From Collimonas silvisoli (GTDB lineage Bacteria > Pseudomonadota > Gammaproteobacteria > Burkholderiales > Burkholderiaceae_D): a DNA stretch of 64,000 bases. Numbering within the stretch: position 1 is the first letter of the stretch; each line of letters opens with the position of its first letter. Shown here in pieces: positions 35,128-43,577 of this stretch. The stretch is taken from contig NZ_JAGQEG010000006.1 of NCBI RefSeq assembly GCF_018305005.1, positions 1 through 64,000 of the forward strand. Reading direction: 5' to 3'. Under the pieces are notes generated by a model that saw only the letters and a list, made by a program, of their open reading frames with translations, had not been told where the DNA came from and ran no database searches. The translations under genes and the position numbers were made by a program.

Positions 35128-35412
35128 ATGTTATTGATTACCTGCCCTTGGTGCGGGCCGCGCGCCGAGAGTGAATTCCATTGCGGCGGCGAAGCCGATA
35201 TCGCACGTCCGCTGGAAACCGAAAATATCAGCGATGAAGCATGGGGCGACTATCTGTTCATGCGCAAGAACCCGCGCGGCGTGCACCGCGAGCAGTGGCT
35301 GCACAGCCACGGCTGCCGGCGCTGGTTCATGGCCGAGCGCGACACCGTTACCTATGAATTCCTAAGCTACAGCAAGTTTGGCGAAAAGACTGCAAAAGGG
35401 AGTGCCACATGA
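35128..35412 (+). CDS. soxD: sarcosine oxidase delta subunit
   Basis: A 94-residue zinc protein. The four ligands expected from structural work on the heterotetrameric enzyme are all present at the standard positions: C6, C9, H59 and C63 (TCPWCG; LHSHGC). It has a structural role in the SoxBDAG complex. ATG 35128 follows GGAG; the longer open frame from 34999 runs through the repeat and is not coding. Its stop overlaps the soxA start (ATGA). Confidence 0.95.
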   Translation: MLLITCPWCGPRAESEFHCGGEADIARPLETENISDEAWGDYLFMRKNPRGVHREQWLHSHGCRRWFMAERDTVTYEFLSYSKFGEKTAKGSAT

Positions 35413-38400
35413 GCAACAGTCAAACCCATCGCCTCAAGAGCGGCGGCAGGATAGATCGTAACGCTGCGCTCAGTTTTACCTTTAACGGCAAGAGTTATCA
35501 AGGCTACCAGGGCGACACGCTGGCTTCGGCGCTGCTGGCGAATGGCGTGCATTTTGTGGCGCGCAGCTGGAAATATCATCGTCCGCGCGGCATCGTTACC
35601 GCCGGCGTGGAAGAGCCGAATGCGCTGGTGCAGCTGGAAACCGGCGCGTATACGGTGCCTAACGCCCGCGCTACGGAAATCGAGCTGTACCAGGGCTTGA
35701 GCGCAAGCAGCGTCAACGCCAGCCCCAGCATCGAGCATGACCGGATGGCGGTGACCCAGTTGTTTGCCCGTTTCATTCCGGCCGGCTTTTATTACAAGAC
35801 GTTCAAATGGCCGCGCAGCTGGTGGGGCAAGTACGAAGAGGTGATACGCGAAGCGGCCGGCTTCGGCAAGGCGCCGACCGCGCTTGATCCCGACCGCTAC
35901 GAAAAGACCTACGCCCATTGCGATGTGCTGGTTGCAGGCGCCGGCCCGGCCGGCCTGGCGGCAGCCTGGGTCGCCGCCAGCTCTGGCGCACGGGTGGTGC
36001 TGGTCGACGATCAATCGGAACTTGGCGGCAGTCTGTTGTCAGGCCCGGCCGTGATCGACGGTTTGCCGGCCGCAGCCTGGGTCGCCAAGATAGCCGCTGA
36101 TTTGCGGTGCTTGCCGGAGGTGACGATCTTGTCGCGCAGCACGGTGTTCGGCTATCAGGATCACAATCTGCTGACCGTGACCCAGCGCCTGAGCGAGCAC
36201 TTGCCGCTGGCAGCGCGCGGCCCGGTGCGCGAACGGCTGTGGAAGGTACGCGCCAAGCACGTGATACTGGCCACCGGCGCGCATGAGCGGCCGATCGTGT
36301 TCGGCAATAACGATCTGCCCGGCGTCATGCTGGCGTCGGCGGTGTCGACCTATATCCATCGCTACGGCGTGCTGCCGGGGCATAAAGCGGTGATCTTTAC
36401 CAACAACGACGATGCCTACCAGACTGCGCTGGATTTGAAGAGCAACGGCGCCGAGGTGACCGTGGTTGATCCGCGCGCTGTCAATGATAGCAACCACAGT
36501 AGTTTGCCGGCCGCCGCCAACCGGCAGGGCGTCAACATCATCAACGATGCCGTGGTGGTGACCGCCAACGGCGGCCGTCATGTCAAGATGGTGGAAGTGG
36601 CACGCCATCAGGATGGCGTGCCGGGACAGTTCGTTACCTCGATCGCCTGCGATCTGCTGGCTGTATCGGGGGGCTGGAATCCGGTGATTCATCTGTTCGC
36701 GCAATCCGGCGGCAAGGCGCACTGGAATAACGACAAAGCCTGTTTTGTGCCGGGTTCGGCGATGCAAAAGGAAACCAGCGCCGGCGCCGCCAACGGCGAT
36801 TTTAGCCTGAGCGGAGCCTTGCGCGACGGCGCTTTGGCGGCGCAGCAGGCGATGCTTGCGATCGGCTTGAAGCCGGTAGCGCTGCCCAACTGGAAAGTGG
36901 TGGAACTGTCCGAGGCCGCCATCATGCCCTTGTGGCTGGTGGGAGATCGCAAGCACGTGGGCCGTGGCCCCAAGCAGTTCGTCGATTACCAGAATGACGT
37001 GTCGGCGGCGGATATCCATCTGGCGGCGCGCGAGGGTTATCACTCGGTGGAACACGTCAAACGCTATACCGCGCTCGGCTTCGGCACCGATCAAGGCAAG
37101 CTTGGCAACATCAACGGCATGGCGATCCTGGCTGAAGTGCTGGGTAAGACCATCCCCGAAACCGGCACGACCACCTTCCGTCCGAACTACACGCCGGTGA
37201 CTTTCGGCACGGTGGCCGGGCGTGAGCTGGGCGAGTTCCTGACGCCGATCCGCAAGACTTGCATCCATCCCTGGCATCAGGAGCAGGGCGCCTTGTTTGA
37301 AGATGTCGGCAACTGGAAACGGCCCTGGTATTACCCGCGCGGCAAGGAAGATCTGCACGCTGCGGTAGCGCGCGAATGCCTGGCGGCGCGCAACAGCGTC
37401 GGCATCCTGGATGCATCGACCTTGGGCAAGATCGATGTGCAGGGGCCGGATGCGGTCACCTTGCTCAACTGGATCTACACCAATCCGTGGAACAAGCTGG
37501 AAGTCGGCAAGTGCCGCTACGGCCTGATGCTGGATGAAAACGGCATGGTGTTCGACGATGGCGTCACGGTGCGTTTGGCTGAACAGCATTTCCTGATGAG
37601 CACCACCACCGGCGGCGCGGCGCGGGTGCTGGACTGGATGGAGCGCTGGCTGCAAACCGAATGGCCGCATTTGAAAGTCAACCTGACCTCCGTCACCGAT
37701 CACTTCGCGACCTTCGCCGTAGTCGGCCCGAACGCCAGGCGCGTGTTGCAGAAGGTGTGCAAGGACATCGATTTTTCGAATGAAAAATTTCCTTTCATGT
37801 CGTTCCGCGAAGGCAGCATCAACAGCGTGTTCACCCGCATCATGCGGATCAGCTTTTCCGGCGAGCTGTCGTATGAAGTGAACGTGCCGGCCAACATGGG
37901 GCGCGCCATCTGGGATGCGATCATCGAAGCCGGCCAGGAGTTCGATATCACGCCCTACGGCACCGAGACCATGCATGTGCTGCGCGCGGAAAAGGGCTAC
38001 ATCATCGTCGGCCAGGATACCGACGGTTCGGTCACGCCGTTTGATCTGGGCATGGGCGGCCTGGTCGCCAAGTCCAAGGATTTCCTCGGCAAGCGTTCGC
38101 TGACGCGCTCCGATACCGCGCGCGACGACCGCAAGCAACTGGTTGGGCTGCTGAGCGAGGACAAGAATTTCGTCCTGCCTGAAGGCAGCCAGATTTTGGC
38201 AGAGCCTAGCAACGAACCGATTGCCAACATGATCGGCCATGTCACTTCCAGCTATTTCAGCCCGATCCTGCAGCGTTCGATAGCTTTCGCGCTGATCAAG
38301 GGCGGTCTGAACAAGATGGGGCAGGAGGTCAGCATTCCGCTGGCGAATGGACGCAATCTCGCGGCCAAGATCAGCAGCCTGGTGTTTTACGATGCAGAAG

Positions 38401-38423
38401 GAGTCCGTCAACATGTTGAATGA
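35409..38423 (+). CDS. soxA: sarcosine oxidase alpha subunit
   Basis: A 1004-residue protein of normal alpha-chain size. An N-terminal ferredoxin-like Fer2 domain (about 1-110) is followed by an NAD-binding flavoprotein region (VLVAGAGPAGLAAAWVAASSGARVVLVDDQ, about 176-205) and a C-terminal aminomethyltransferase (GCV_T) domain (about 600-1000), which accepts the methylene group onto tetrahydrofolate. It works with SoxB, SoxD and SoxG. The start overlaps soxD by 4 bp and the end overlaps soxG by 11 bp, so translation of the three is coupled. The 873-codon frame on the opposite strand is a shadow. Confidence 0.97.
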   Translation: MSNSQTHRLKSGGRIDRNAALSFTFNGKSYQGYQGDTLASALLANGVHFVARSWKYHRPRGIVTAGVEEPNALVQLETGAYTVPNARATEIELYQGLSASSVNASPSIEHDRMAVTQLFARFIPAGFYYKTFKWPRSWWGKYEEVIREAAGFGKAPTALDPDRYEKTYAHCDVLVAGAGPAGLAAAWVAASSGARVVLVDDQSELGGSLLSGPAVIDGLPAAAWVAKIAADLRCLPEVTILSRSTVFGYQDHNLLTVTQRLSEHLPLAARGPVRERLWKVRAKHVILATGAHERPIVFGNNDLPGVMLASAVSTYIHRYGVLPGHKAVIFTNNDDAYQTALDLKSNGAEVTVVDPRAVNDSNHSSLPAAANRQGVNIINDAVVVTANGGRHVKMVEVARHQDGVPGQFVTSIACDLLAVSGGWNPVIHLFAQSGGKAHWNNDKACFVPGSAMQKETSAGAANGDFSLSGALRDGALAAQQAMLAIGLKPVALPNWKVVELSEAAIMPLWLVGDRKHVGRGPKQFVDYQNDVSAADIHLAAREGYHSVEHVKRYTALGFGTDQGKLGNINGMAILAEVLGKTIPETGTTTFRPNYTPVTFGTVAGRELGEFLTPIRKTCIHPWHQEQGALFEDVGNWKRPWYYPRGKEDLHAAVARECLAARNSVGILDASTLGKIDVQGPDAVTLLNWIYTNPWNKLEVGKCRYGLMLDENGMVFDDGVTVRLAEQHFLMSTTTGGAARVLDWMERWLQTEWPHLKVNLTSVTDHFATFAVVGPNARRVLQKVCKDIDFSNEKFPFMSFREGSINSVFTRIMRISFSGELSYEVNVPANMGRAIWDAIIEAGQEFDITPYGTETMHVLRAEKGYIIVGQDTDGSVTPFDLGMGGLVAKSKDFLGKRSLTRSDTARDDRKQLVGLLSEDKNFVLPEGSQILAEPSNEPIANMIGHVTSSYFSPILQRSIAFALIKGGLNKMGQEVSIPLANGRNLAAKISSLVFYDAEGVRQHVE

Positions 38424-39018
38424 AACCCAGTTGTTCCAGGTGCAGCAAGAATCGCCGTTCATCGAATTGACGCAATCGTTGGCGCCGCTCGCGGCTGGCG
38501 CCAACCGTGCTGTCAGCATGGAAGAAAAACCCTTCCTCGAATTGATCAACATCAAGGGAGAAGCAGAATCCGCGGTGTTGCTGAAAGCGGTTAAAAACCT
38601 CACCGGCGCAGCCTTGCCGCTGCAACCCAACACGCTAGCCGAGAGCGAACAATTCACCATCTACTGGCTGGCGCCCAATGAATGGCTGATCCAGTCGAAA
38701 CAGCCACGCTTACCCGCGCTTTGCGCCGATCTGGCGGGCGCACTGGCAGGGGAGTTTGCCTCGGTGGTGGATGTCAGCAGCGGCAACACCAGCCTGGTGC
38801 TGAGCGGGGCCAAGGCGCGCGAGGTATTGCAGAAAGGCTGCCCGCTGGATTTCCATCCCGCCGTGTTCGCGCCCGGCCAATGCGCCCAGAGCCATTACTT
38901 CAAAGCGGGCGTCTTGCTGCGGCCGCTGGCCGATGGTGCTTATGAGCTGATCGTCCGGCGCAGTTTTGCCGATTATTTCGGGCGCATCCTGCTCGACGCT
39001 TGTCAGGAATATTTCTGA
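38413..39018 (+). CDS. soxG: sarcosine oxidase gamma subunit
   Basis: A 201-residue SoxG-family protein, related in fold to the GCV_T domain, which completes the folate chamber of the complex. Recognisable segments are YWLAPNEWLIQS (about 77-88) and DVSSGNTSLVLSGAKAREVLQKGCPLDFHP (about 118-147). ATG 38413 lies inside the soxA end with AAGGAG 9 bp upstream. The next gene starts at its last base (TGATG junction), so the folB-like protein is in the same translation-coupled unit. Confidence 0.93.
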   Translation: MLNETQLFQVQQESPFIELTQSLAPLAAGANRAVSMEEKPFLELINIKGEAESAVLLKAVKNLTGAALPLQPNTLAESEQFTIYWLAPNEWLIQSKQPRLPALCADLAGALAGEFASVVDVSSGNTSLVLSGAKAREVLQKGCPLDFHPAVFAPGQCAQSHYFKAGVLLRPLADGAYELIVRRSFADYFGRILLDACQEYF

Positions 39019-39461
39019 TGAAAAATGAAAACATCGTCAGCGGCGTACGCTGGCAAATCTTCGTCGAAGGTTTGTCGGTGACGACCCGCATCGGCCTGCA
39101 TCCGCACGAGCATGAGAAGCCGCAGGCGGTCGAGCTCGACATCGAGTTGTCCTACCGCACCGGCGGCAGCGGCCAGCATGACGACGACGCTGCTTCGGTG
39201 ATCGACTACGATCATTACTGCAGCGTGGTCACGGCTTTTCTGCAAGACAAGCCGCATACCCGATTGCTGGAGACGCTGGCGTCCGAGGTTGCCAGCTTGT
39301 CGTTTCGGGAATTCCCGATGCTGGATGAAATCCGTGTGGCGATCCATAAACCGAAGATTCGCCACAACACGGCCCGCCTGGGCGTGGCTTCAAGCTGGAA
39401 CCGCTGGAGTTACGAAACCTTGTTGCTGCAGCAGCCGTTGGAGAGCAGCGTTGCGGCTTGA
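39018..39461 (+). CDS. FolB-like (dihydroneopterin aldolase family) protein of the sox operon
   Basis: A 147-residue tunnelling-fold protein. The family catalytic Glu is kept in RIGLHPHEHEKPQ, as is the later Lys in AIHKPKIRHN, along with VIDYDHYCSVV and LLETLASEVASL. FolB converts dihydroneopterin to 6-hydroxymethyl-dihydropterin in folate synthesis. Here it is the last gene of soxBDAG, whose enzyme uses tetrahydrofolate, and it occupies the place where Pseudomonas carries purU. It may raise folate supply during betaine growth or act on a different pterin. A housekeeping folB is presumably elsewhere. A terminator follows at 39550. Confidence 0.85.
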   Translation: MKNENIVSGVRWQIFVEGLSVTTRIGLHPHEHEKPQAVELDIELSYRTGGSGQHDDDAASVIDYDHYCSVVTAFLQDKPHTRLLETLASEVASLSFREFPMLDEIRVAIHKPKIRHNTARLGVASSWNRWSYETLLLQQPLESSVAA

Positions 39462-39822
39462 GTTGTGAATAGCAACCGCGTTCAAGAAAATCCGATTTGA
39501 TGTTGATGTAAATCAAAATCTCATCCACGACAGTTCTCTACCGATAATCAAGCCCGCAGCCCGCACCTGCGGGCTTTTGGTTTTATGCGGCAGTGCGGCA
39601 TAAATCTGCTTTGTTTTTTTATCGGCAACGCTGCAAATTGCCCTGGATTCGTCTACCATTTGCCATGAGCCGCACTATTCAAACCACAACTTTACAAAAT
39701 AATTTTCTTTCCCAGAAGCATCTTCAATCGCAGAGATATCGGTCACCGAGAAACCGAATCGATGGACATTGTGCTAATGTCGCTGCCAACTAATTTTCAC
39801 TAGCGTACCCAGGAGACCATCA
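39462..39822. other. intergenic region folB-like / maeB
   Basis: 361 bp containing the terminator at 39550-39583 and presumably the maeB promoter. No clear promoter hexamers or operator are visible, and I see no gene. GC is lower than in the flanking genes. Confidence 0.5.
39550..39583 (+). terminator. intrinsic terminator after the sox-folB operon
   Basis: A perfect 10-bp stem AAGCCCGCAG (39550-39559) with CTGCGGGCTT (39567-39576), a 7-nt loop, followed by TTGGTTTT. Confidence 0.85.
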
Positions 39823-42132
39823 ATGAGCAACCCAACCACTCTTTCTGCGGCCGAACAGGCCCTGCGCGACGCTGCGCTCGAATATCATCGCAGCCCGACG
39901 CGCGGCAAGATCGCCGTGGTGCCAACCAAACCATTGTCCAACCAGCGCGACCTGTCGCTGGCTTACTCGCCCGGCGTGGCATACGCCTGCCTGGCGATCC
40001 ATGAAGATCCGGAGCTGGCGGTGGAATACACCTCGCGCGCCAACTTGGTGGGCGTGGTCACCAACGGCACCGCGGTGCTTGGCCTGGGCGACATCGGACC
40101 GCTAGCCGGCAAGCCGGTAATGGAAGGCAAGGGCTGCCTGTTCCATAATTTTGCCGGCATCGATGTGTTCGACATCGAACTGGCCGAGCGCGATCCGGAC
40201 AAGCTGGTCGAAATCATCGCCGCGCTGGAGCCGACGCTGGGCGGCATCAACCTGGAAGACATCAAGGCGCCGGAATGCTTCTATATCGAAAAGAAGCTGC
40301 GCGAGCGCATGAAGATCCCGGTCTTTCACGATGACCAGCACGGTACCGCCATCATTTCCTCGGCAGCCTTGTTGAACGGGCTGGAACTGGTCAACAAGAA
40401 GATCGGCGAAGTCAAGCTGGTGGCCTCTGGCGCCGGAGCGGCGGCGATTGCCTGCCTGGACCTGATGGTCGAGCTGGGCGTCAAGCGCGAAAACATTTTC
40501 GTCTGCGATTCGCGGGGCGTGATTCACGACAAACGCGAAGACAAGCTGGATATCTCCAAGCAGCGCTACCAGCAAACCACCAATGCCCGCACCCTGGCGG
40601 AGGCGATTGTCGACGCCGATGTATTCCTCGGCTGTTCCGCGCCCGGCGTGCTGACCCAGGAAATGGTCAAGACCATGGGTTCGCGGCCTATCATCCTGGC
40701 GCTGGCCAACCCGGAACCGGAAATCCGTCCTGAACTGGCGCTGGAGGCGCGGCCGGATTGCATTATCGCCACCGGCCGTTCGGACTATCCGAACCAGGTC
40801 AACAACGTGCTGTGTTTCCCCTATATTTTCCGCGGCGCGCTGGATTGCGGCGCCACCAGCATCACGGAAGCGATGAAGGTCGCATGCGTGCGCGAGATCG
40901 CCGACTTGACCAAGGCTGAGATCAGCGAAGAAGTGGCCTCCGCCTATGCCGGCCAGGAGCTGCATTTCGGTCCGGAATACATCATTCCGAAACCTTTCGA
41001 TTCACGCCTGATTTTGCGTATCGCGCCGGCGGTTGCACGTGCTGCTGAAGAATCAGGTGTGGCGACGCGCCCGATCAAGGACATGGAGGCCTATCGCCAA
41101 TCGCTGATGCGTTTCGTCAGCCACACCGGCATGTTCATGCGTCCGGTGTTCCTGGCGGCGCGCGGCGAACCGCAACGCATCGTCTACGCCGAGGGTGAAG
41201 ATGAACGGGTGTTGCGTGCGGTGCAGATCGCGCTCGAAGAAAAACTGGTGCGGCCTATCCTGATCGGCCGCCCGGCGGTGATCGAGGCGCGCATCAAGCG
41301 CGCCGGCTTGCGTTTGCAGGCCGGCCGCGATTTCGAACTGGTCAATCCGGAAGACGATGTCCGTTTCCGCCAATACTGGGAAACCTATCACGAGATCAAG
41401 GCGCGCGACGGCGTCACGCCCGAGATGGCGAAATCGACATTGCGCCGTTCGAATACCACCATCGCCTCGCTGCTGGTCAAGCTGGGCGACGCCGACGGCA
41501 TGCTGTGCGGCCTGGTCGGGCGTTTCGATAGTCATCTGGAACATGTGAGCGATATCATCGGCCTGCGCGAAGGCGCCAAGTGCTTCGCCACCATGAACGG
41601 CCTGGTGCTCGACAAGCACACCTTGTTTATCGCCGATACCTTTGTCAACGACGATCCGGACGCCGAGCAACTGGCCGATATCGCAGCGATGGCGGTGGAA
41701 GAAGTAAAACGCTTCGGCGTGCCGCCCAAGGTGGCGTTCCTGTCGCATTCGATGTTCGGCTCCAGCAGCCGGCCGTCGGCCAAGAAAATGCGCGCCGCCC
41801 GCGACTTGTTCGTCAAGCGCAGGCCGGATGTCGAAGCCGATGGCGAAATGCACGGCGATGCCGCCTTGAGTGCAGAGGTGAGGGCGCAGTTCCTGCCGAA
41901 ATCGACCCTGAGCGGCGACGCCAACGTGCTGGTGACACCGAACCTGGATGCCGCCAATATCCTGTTCAACGTGTTGAAGATGACCGGCGGCCAGGGCGTG
42001 ACGGTGGGGCCGGTGCTGCTCGGCGCTGCGGCTCCGGTGCACATCCTGAACCCGTCGGCGACGGTGCGCCGGGTGGTCAACATGACTGCGCTGGTGGTGG
42101 CAAACGCTATTTCTGCCAAGCAGGAAATGTAA
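39823..42132 (+). CDS. maeB: NADP-dependent malic enzyme (MaeB type)
   Basis: A 769-residue two-part enzyme. The N-terminal malic enzyme (about 1-430) has [36 protein letters not shown], the FHDDQHGTA metal site and the nucleotide loop [15 protein letters not shown]. The C-terminal phosphotransacetylase-like domain (about 430-769; [30 protein letters not shown]) is regulatory in this class and binds acetyl-CoA. It makes pyruvate and NADPH from malate. AGGAGACCATCA precedes the ATG. It stands alone behind a terminator, so its link to betaine catabolism is positional only, though NADPH and pyruvate metabolism connect them. Confidence 0.96.
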   Translation: MSNPTTLSAAEQALRDAALEYHRSPTRGKIAVVPTKPLSNQRDLSLAYSPGVAYACLAIHEDPELAVEYTSRANLVGVVTNGTAVLGLGDIGPLAGKPVMEGKGCLFHNFAGIDVFDIELAERDPDKLVEIIAALEPTLGGINLEDIKAPECFYIEKKLRERMKIPVFHDDQHGTAIISSAALLNGLELVNKKIGEVKLVASGAGAAAIACLDLMVELGVKRENIFVCDSRGVIHDKREDKLDISKQRYQQTTNARTLAEAIVDADVFLGCSAPGVLTQEMVKTMGSRPIILALANPEPEIRPELALEARPDCIIATGRSDYPNQVNNVLCFPYIFRGALDCGATSITEAMKVACVREIADLTKAEISEEVASAYAGQELHFGPEYIIPKPFDSRLILRIAPAVARAAEESGVATRPIKDMEAYRQSLMRFVSHTGMFMRPVFLAARGEPQRIVYAEGEDERVLRAVQIALEEKLVRPILIGRPAVIEARIKRAGLRLQAGRDFELVNPEDDVRFRQYWETYHEIKARDGVTPEMAKSTLRRSNTTIASLLVKLGDADGMLCGLVGRFDSHLEHVSDIIGLREGAKCFATMNGLVLDKHTLFIADTFVNDDPDAEQLADIAAMAVEEVKRFGVPPKVAFLSHSMFGSSSRPSAKKMRAARDLFVKRRPDVEADGEMHGDAALSAEVRAQFLPKSTLSGDANVLVTPNLDAANILFNVLKMTGGQGVTVGPVLLGAAAPVHILNPSATVRRVVNMTALVVANAISAKQEM

Positions 42133-42148
42133 ATAGTTGACGGTAATC

Positions 42149-42194
42149 GGGGACAGAGTTCAGGCGCCGCAGCGCGGCGCATGGCTCTGTCCCC
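42149..42194. repeat. inverted repeat, GGGGACAGAG class (REP-like)
   Basis: The outer arms GGGGACAGAG (42149-42158) and CTCTGTCCCC (42185-42194) pair perfectly. Inside is a second stem, GCGCCGC (42164-42170) with GCGGCGC (42174-42180). It lies 16 bp after the maeB stop, between two converging genes, where it may stop or stabilise transcripts. The arms differ from the GGGGTCAGAGT element at 13094 but share the GGGG-CAGAG pattern, suggesting related families. Confidence 0.8.
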
Positions 42195-42278
42195 ACAGTC
42201 GGGTTTTGTTTTGTTATCGGCGACACATGAGAAGGTTTTTACCCGGGGAGGCTGAAATGTACAGCTGCAATCGGGTTC

Positions 42279-43292
42279 TTACGTTGCCGACAAAGCGCGC
42301 CGATGTTCGCCCGGACTGCTTCCGGTCCATTTCTTGAAGGCCCGATGGAAAGCGCTGGAATCGGCAAAACCAAGGCTGAGCGCAATTTCTTCAATGCTCC
42401 TGGCGGAGCCGCTCAAATAATTGATGGCCAGATCGCGCCGCAGATTGTCCTTGATCGCCTGATACGATTGTCCTTCCTGGCCAAGCTTGCGGCGCAAGGT
42501 CGACGCCGGCGTATGCAGTTGTTTCGACAAACTGTCGAAGTCTGACCATTCGGTCAGCGGCAGCTGGCGCAGATGGCGTCGGATGGTGGCCGCCAGGCTA
42601 TCGTGATTGCTGTATTTCACCAGCAGGTTGCCGGGCGCTTCGCGCAGGAAGGATTGCAGCGAACGCTGGTTTTGCACTATCGGCAACGCCAGGCAAGCCG
42701 CATCGAAAGTGATGGCGGTCTGCTGCTGGCTGAAGCGGGCCTGGTCGCAAAAGCGGATCTTGTAATCGAGGCTGGCCGACGGCTCCTCACAACGAAAATC
42801 TGCCGACAACAATTGAATGCGGCGTCCGATCAGCCAGCTGCCGACGCCATGCACGATCATCAGGAAGGTGCCGTAGGCAAACATGCGGCGCGGGCTGCCG
42901 GTGTCGTTGATGACGATGCGCGCCAGGCCGTCTTGTTCCGAGAGCGTCGCCGACATATCGTCCAGCACCAGCCGCAGGAAATCCAGAGTGCGTGCCAGAG
43001 CCTTGCCGAGATTGGCGCTGTGCAGGGCGCTGCGGCACAGCATGTTGAAACTGCCGACCCGCATCGGATGGCTATCCATGCCGAAAAATTCATCATCCAT
43101 GGCGTGCGCGATCAGATACCACAGCTTGCCGTAGTTGGCGGCGGCGACCCGAGCGTGCGGCGTGCTCAGCCAACGCGGAGAAATACCGGCCTCAAGCAGC
43201 AGCGTTTCAGTATCCATGCCGCGTTGGCGCATGCTGTGCAGCGCTTCATCGACAAAGCTGATAGCGATCGTTCCCTTTTCCCAATCTTCCAT
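42279..43292 (-). CDS. AraC-family transcriptional regulator (OruR/ArgR-like)
   Basis: A 337-residue regulator with an N-terminal arabinose-binding-like domain (PF12625-type, about 10-200) and a C-terminal helix-turn-helix pair (about 235-330) including SIEEIALSLGFADSSAFHRAFKKWTGSSP. The start taken is ATG 43292, preceded by AAGGTGG. The longer frame to 43442 would be translated through the structured repeat and is rejected. It is divergent from the acyl-CoA synthetase/SDR pair, its probable targets. The ribosome site lies inside one arm of repeat copy B, so the leader could fold over it. Confidence 0.88.
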   Translation of the reverse strand: MEDWEKGTIAISFVDEALHSMRQRGMDTETLLLEAGISPRWLSTPHARVAAANYGKLWYLIAHAMDDEFFGMDSHPMRVGSFNMLCRSALHSANLGKALARTLDFLRLVLDDMSATLSEQDGLARIVINDTGSPRRMFAYGTFLMIVHGVGSWLIGRRIQLLSADFRCEEPSASLDYKIRFCDQARFSQQQTAITFDAACLALPIVQNQRSLQSFLREAPGNLLVKYSNHDSLAATIRRHLRQLPLTEWSDFDSLSKQLHTPASTLRRKLGQEGQSYQAIKDNLRRDLAINYLSGSARSIEEIALSLGFADSSAFHRAFKKWTGSSPGEHRRALSAT

Positions 43293-43415
43293 ATGACCAC
43301 CTTTAAAACCTACTGCGCGACTCAATCTCGGGGCGGCGATGCTCACGGTACTTGCGTACGGCTGCGCTTCTCGCCCCGAGATTGAGCCGCTCGCTACGGT
43401 TTTATAGGTGGCCAT
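43293..43415. repeat. structured repeat, copy B (leader of the AraC regulator)
   Basis: A near-perfect long hairpin abuts the regulator's start codon. The outer arms 43293-43310 and 43398-43415 pair at 16 of 18 positions. The inner arms 43321-43335 and 43372-43386 pair perfectly over 15 bp. The core (43336-43372) ends in GTAC-TTGC-GTAC. The conserved blocks AAACCTACTGCGCG (43306-43319) and CCGCTCGCTACGGTTT (43387-43402) are identical to copy A (34956-35072). Compared with copy A the arms differ by whole base pairs (for example A-T to C-G, C-G to G-C, G-C to T-A), which indicates selection on or generation of a folded form. Confidence 0.85.
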
Positions 43416-43577
43416 AAAACCATTAGATAGTAGATATTGCAATTCCGATCAAATTCATTGATCGCTTTTAACATGGTTGTCAGCCACTAATTATCCTAGA
43501 CTTGGCTGCGGCAGTTCCATTTCTCATAAGAACAAGAGCAGATCAAGCCTGCCATTCTAGGTTAGAGGAGAACACTC

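Noticed and set aside
36039-38660. 873-codon open frame on the minus strand across soxA
   Set aside because: It lies wholly opposite intact soxA/soxG. Its translation is rich in His, Arg, Gln and Ala with no domain, as expected for the complement of a high-GC gene.
43293-43442. 50-residue N-terminal extension of the AraC regulator
   Set aside because: It would be encoded by repeat copy B; ATG 43292 has a good ribosome site and begins a normal family N-terminus.
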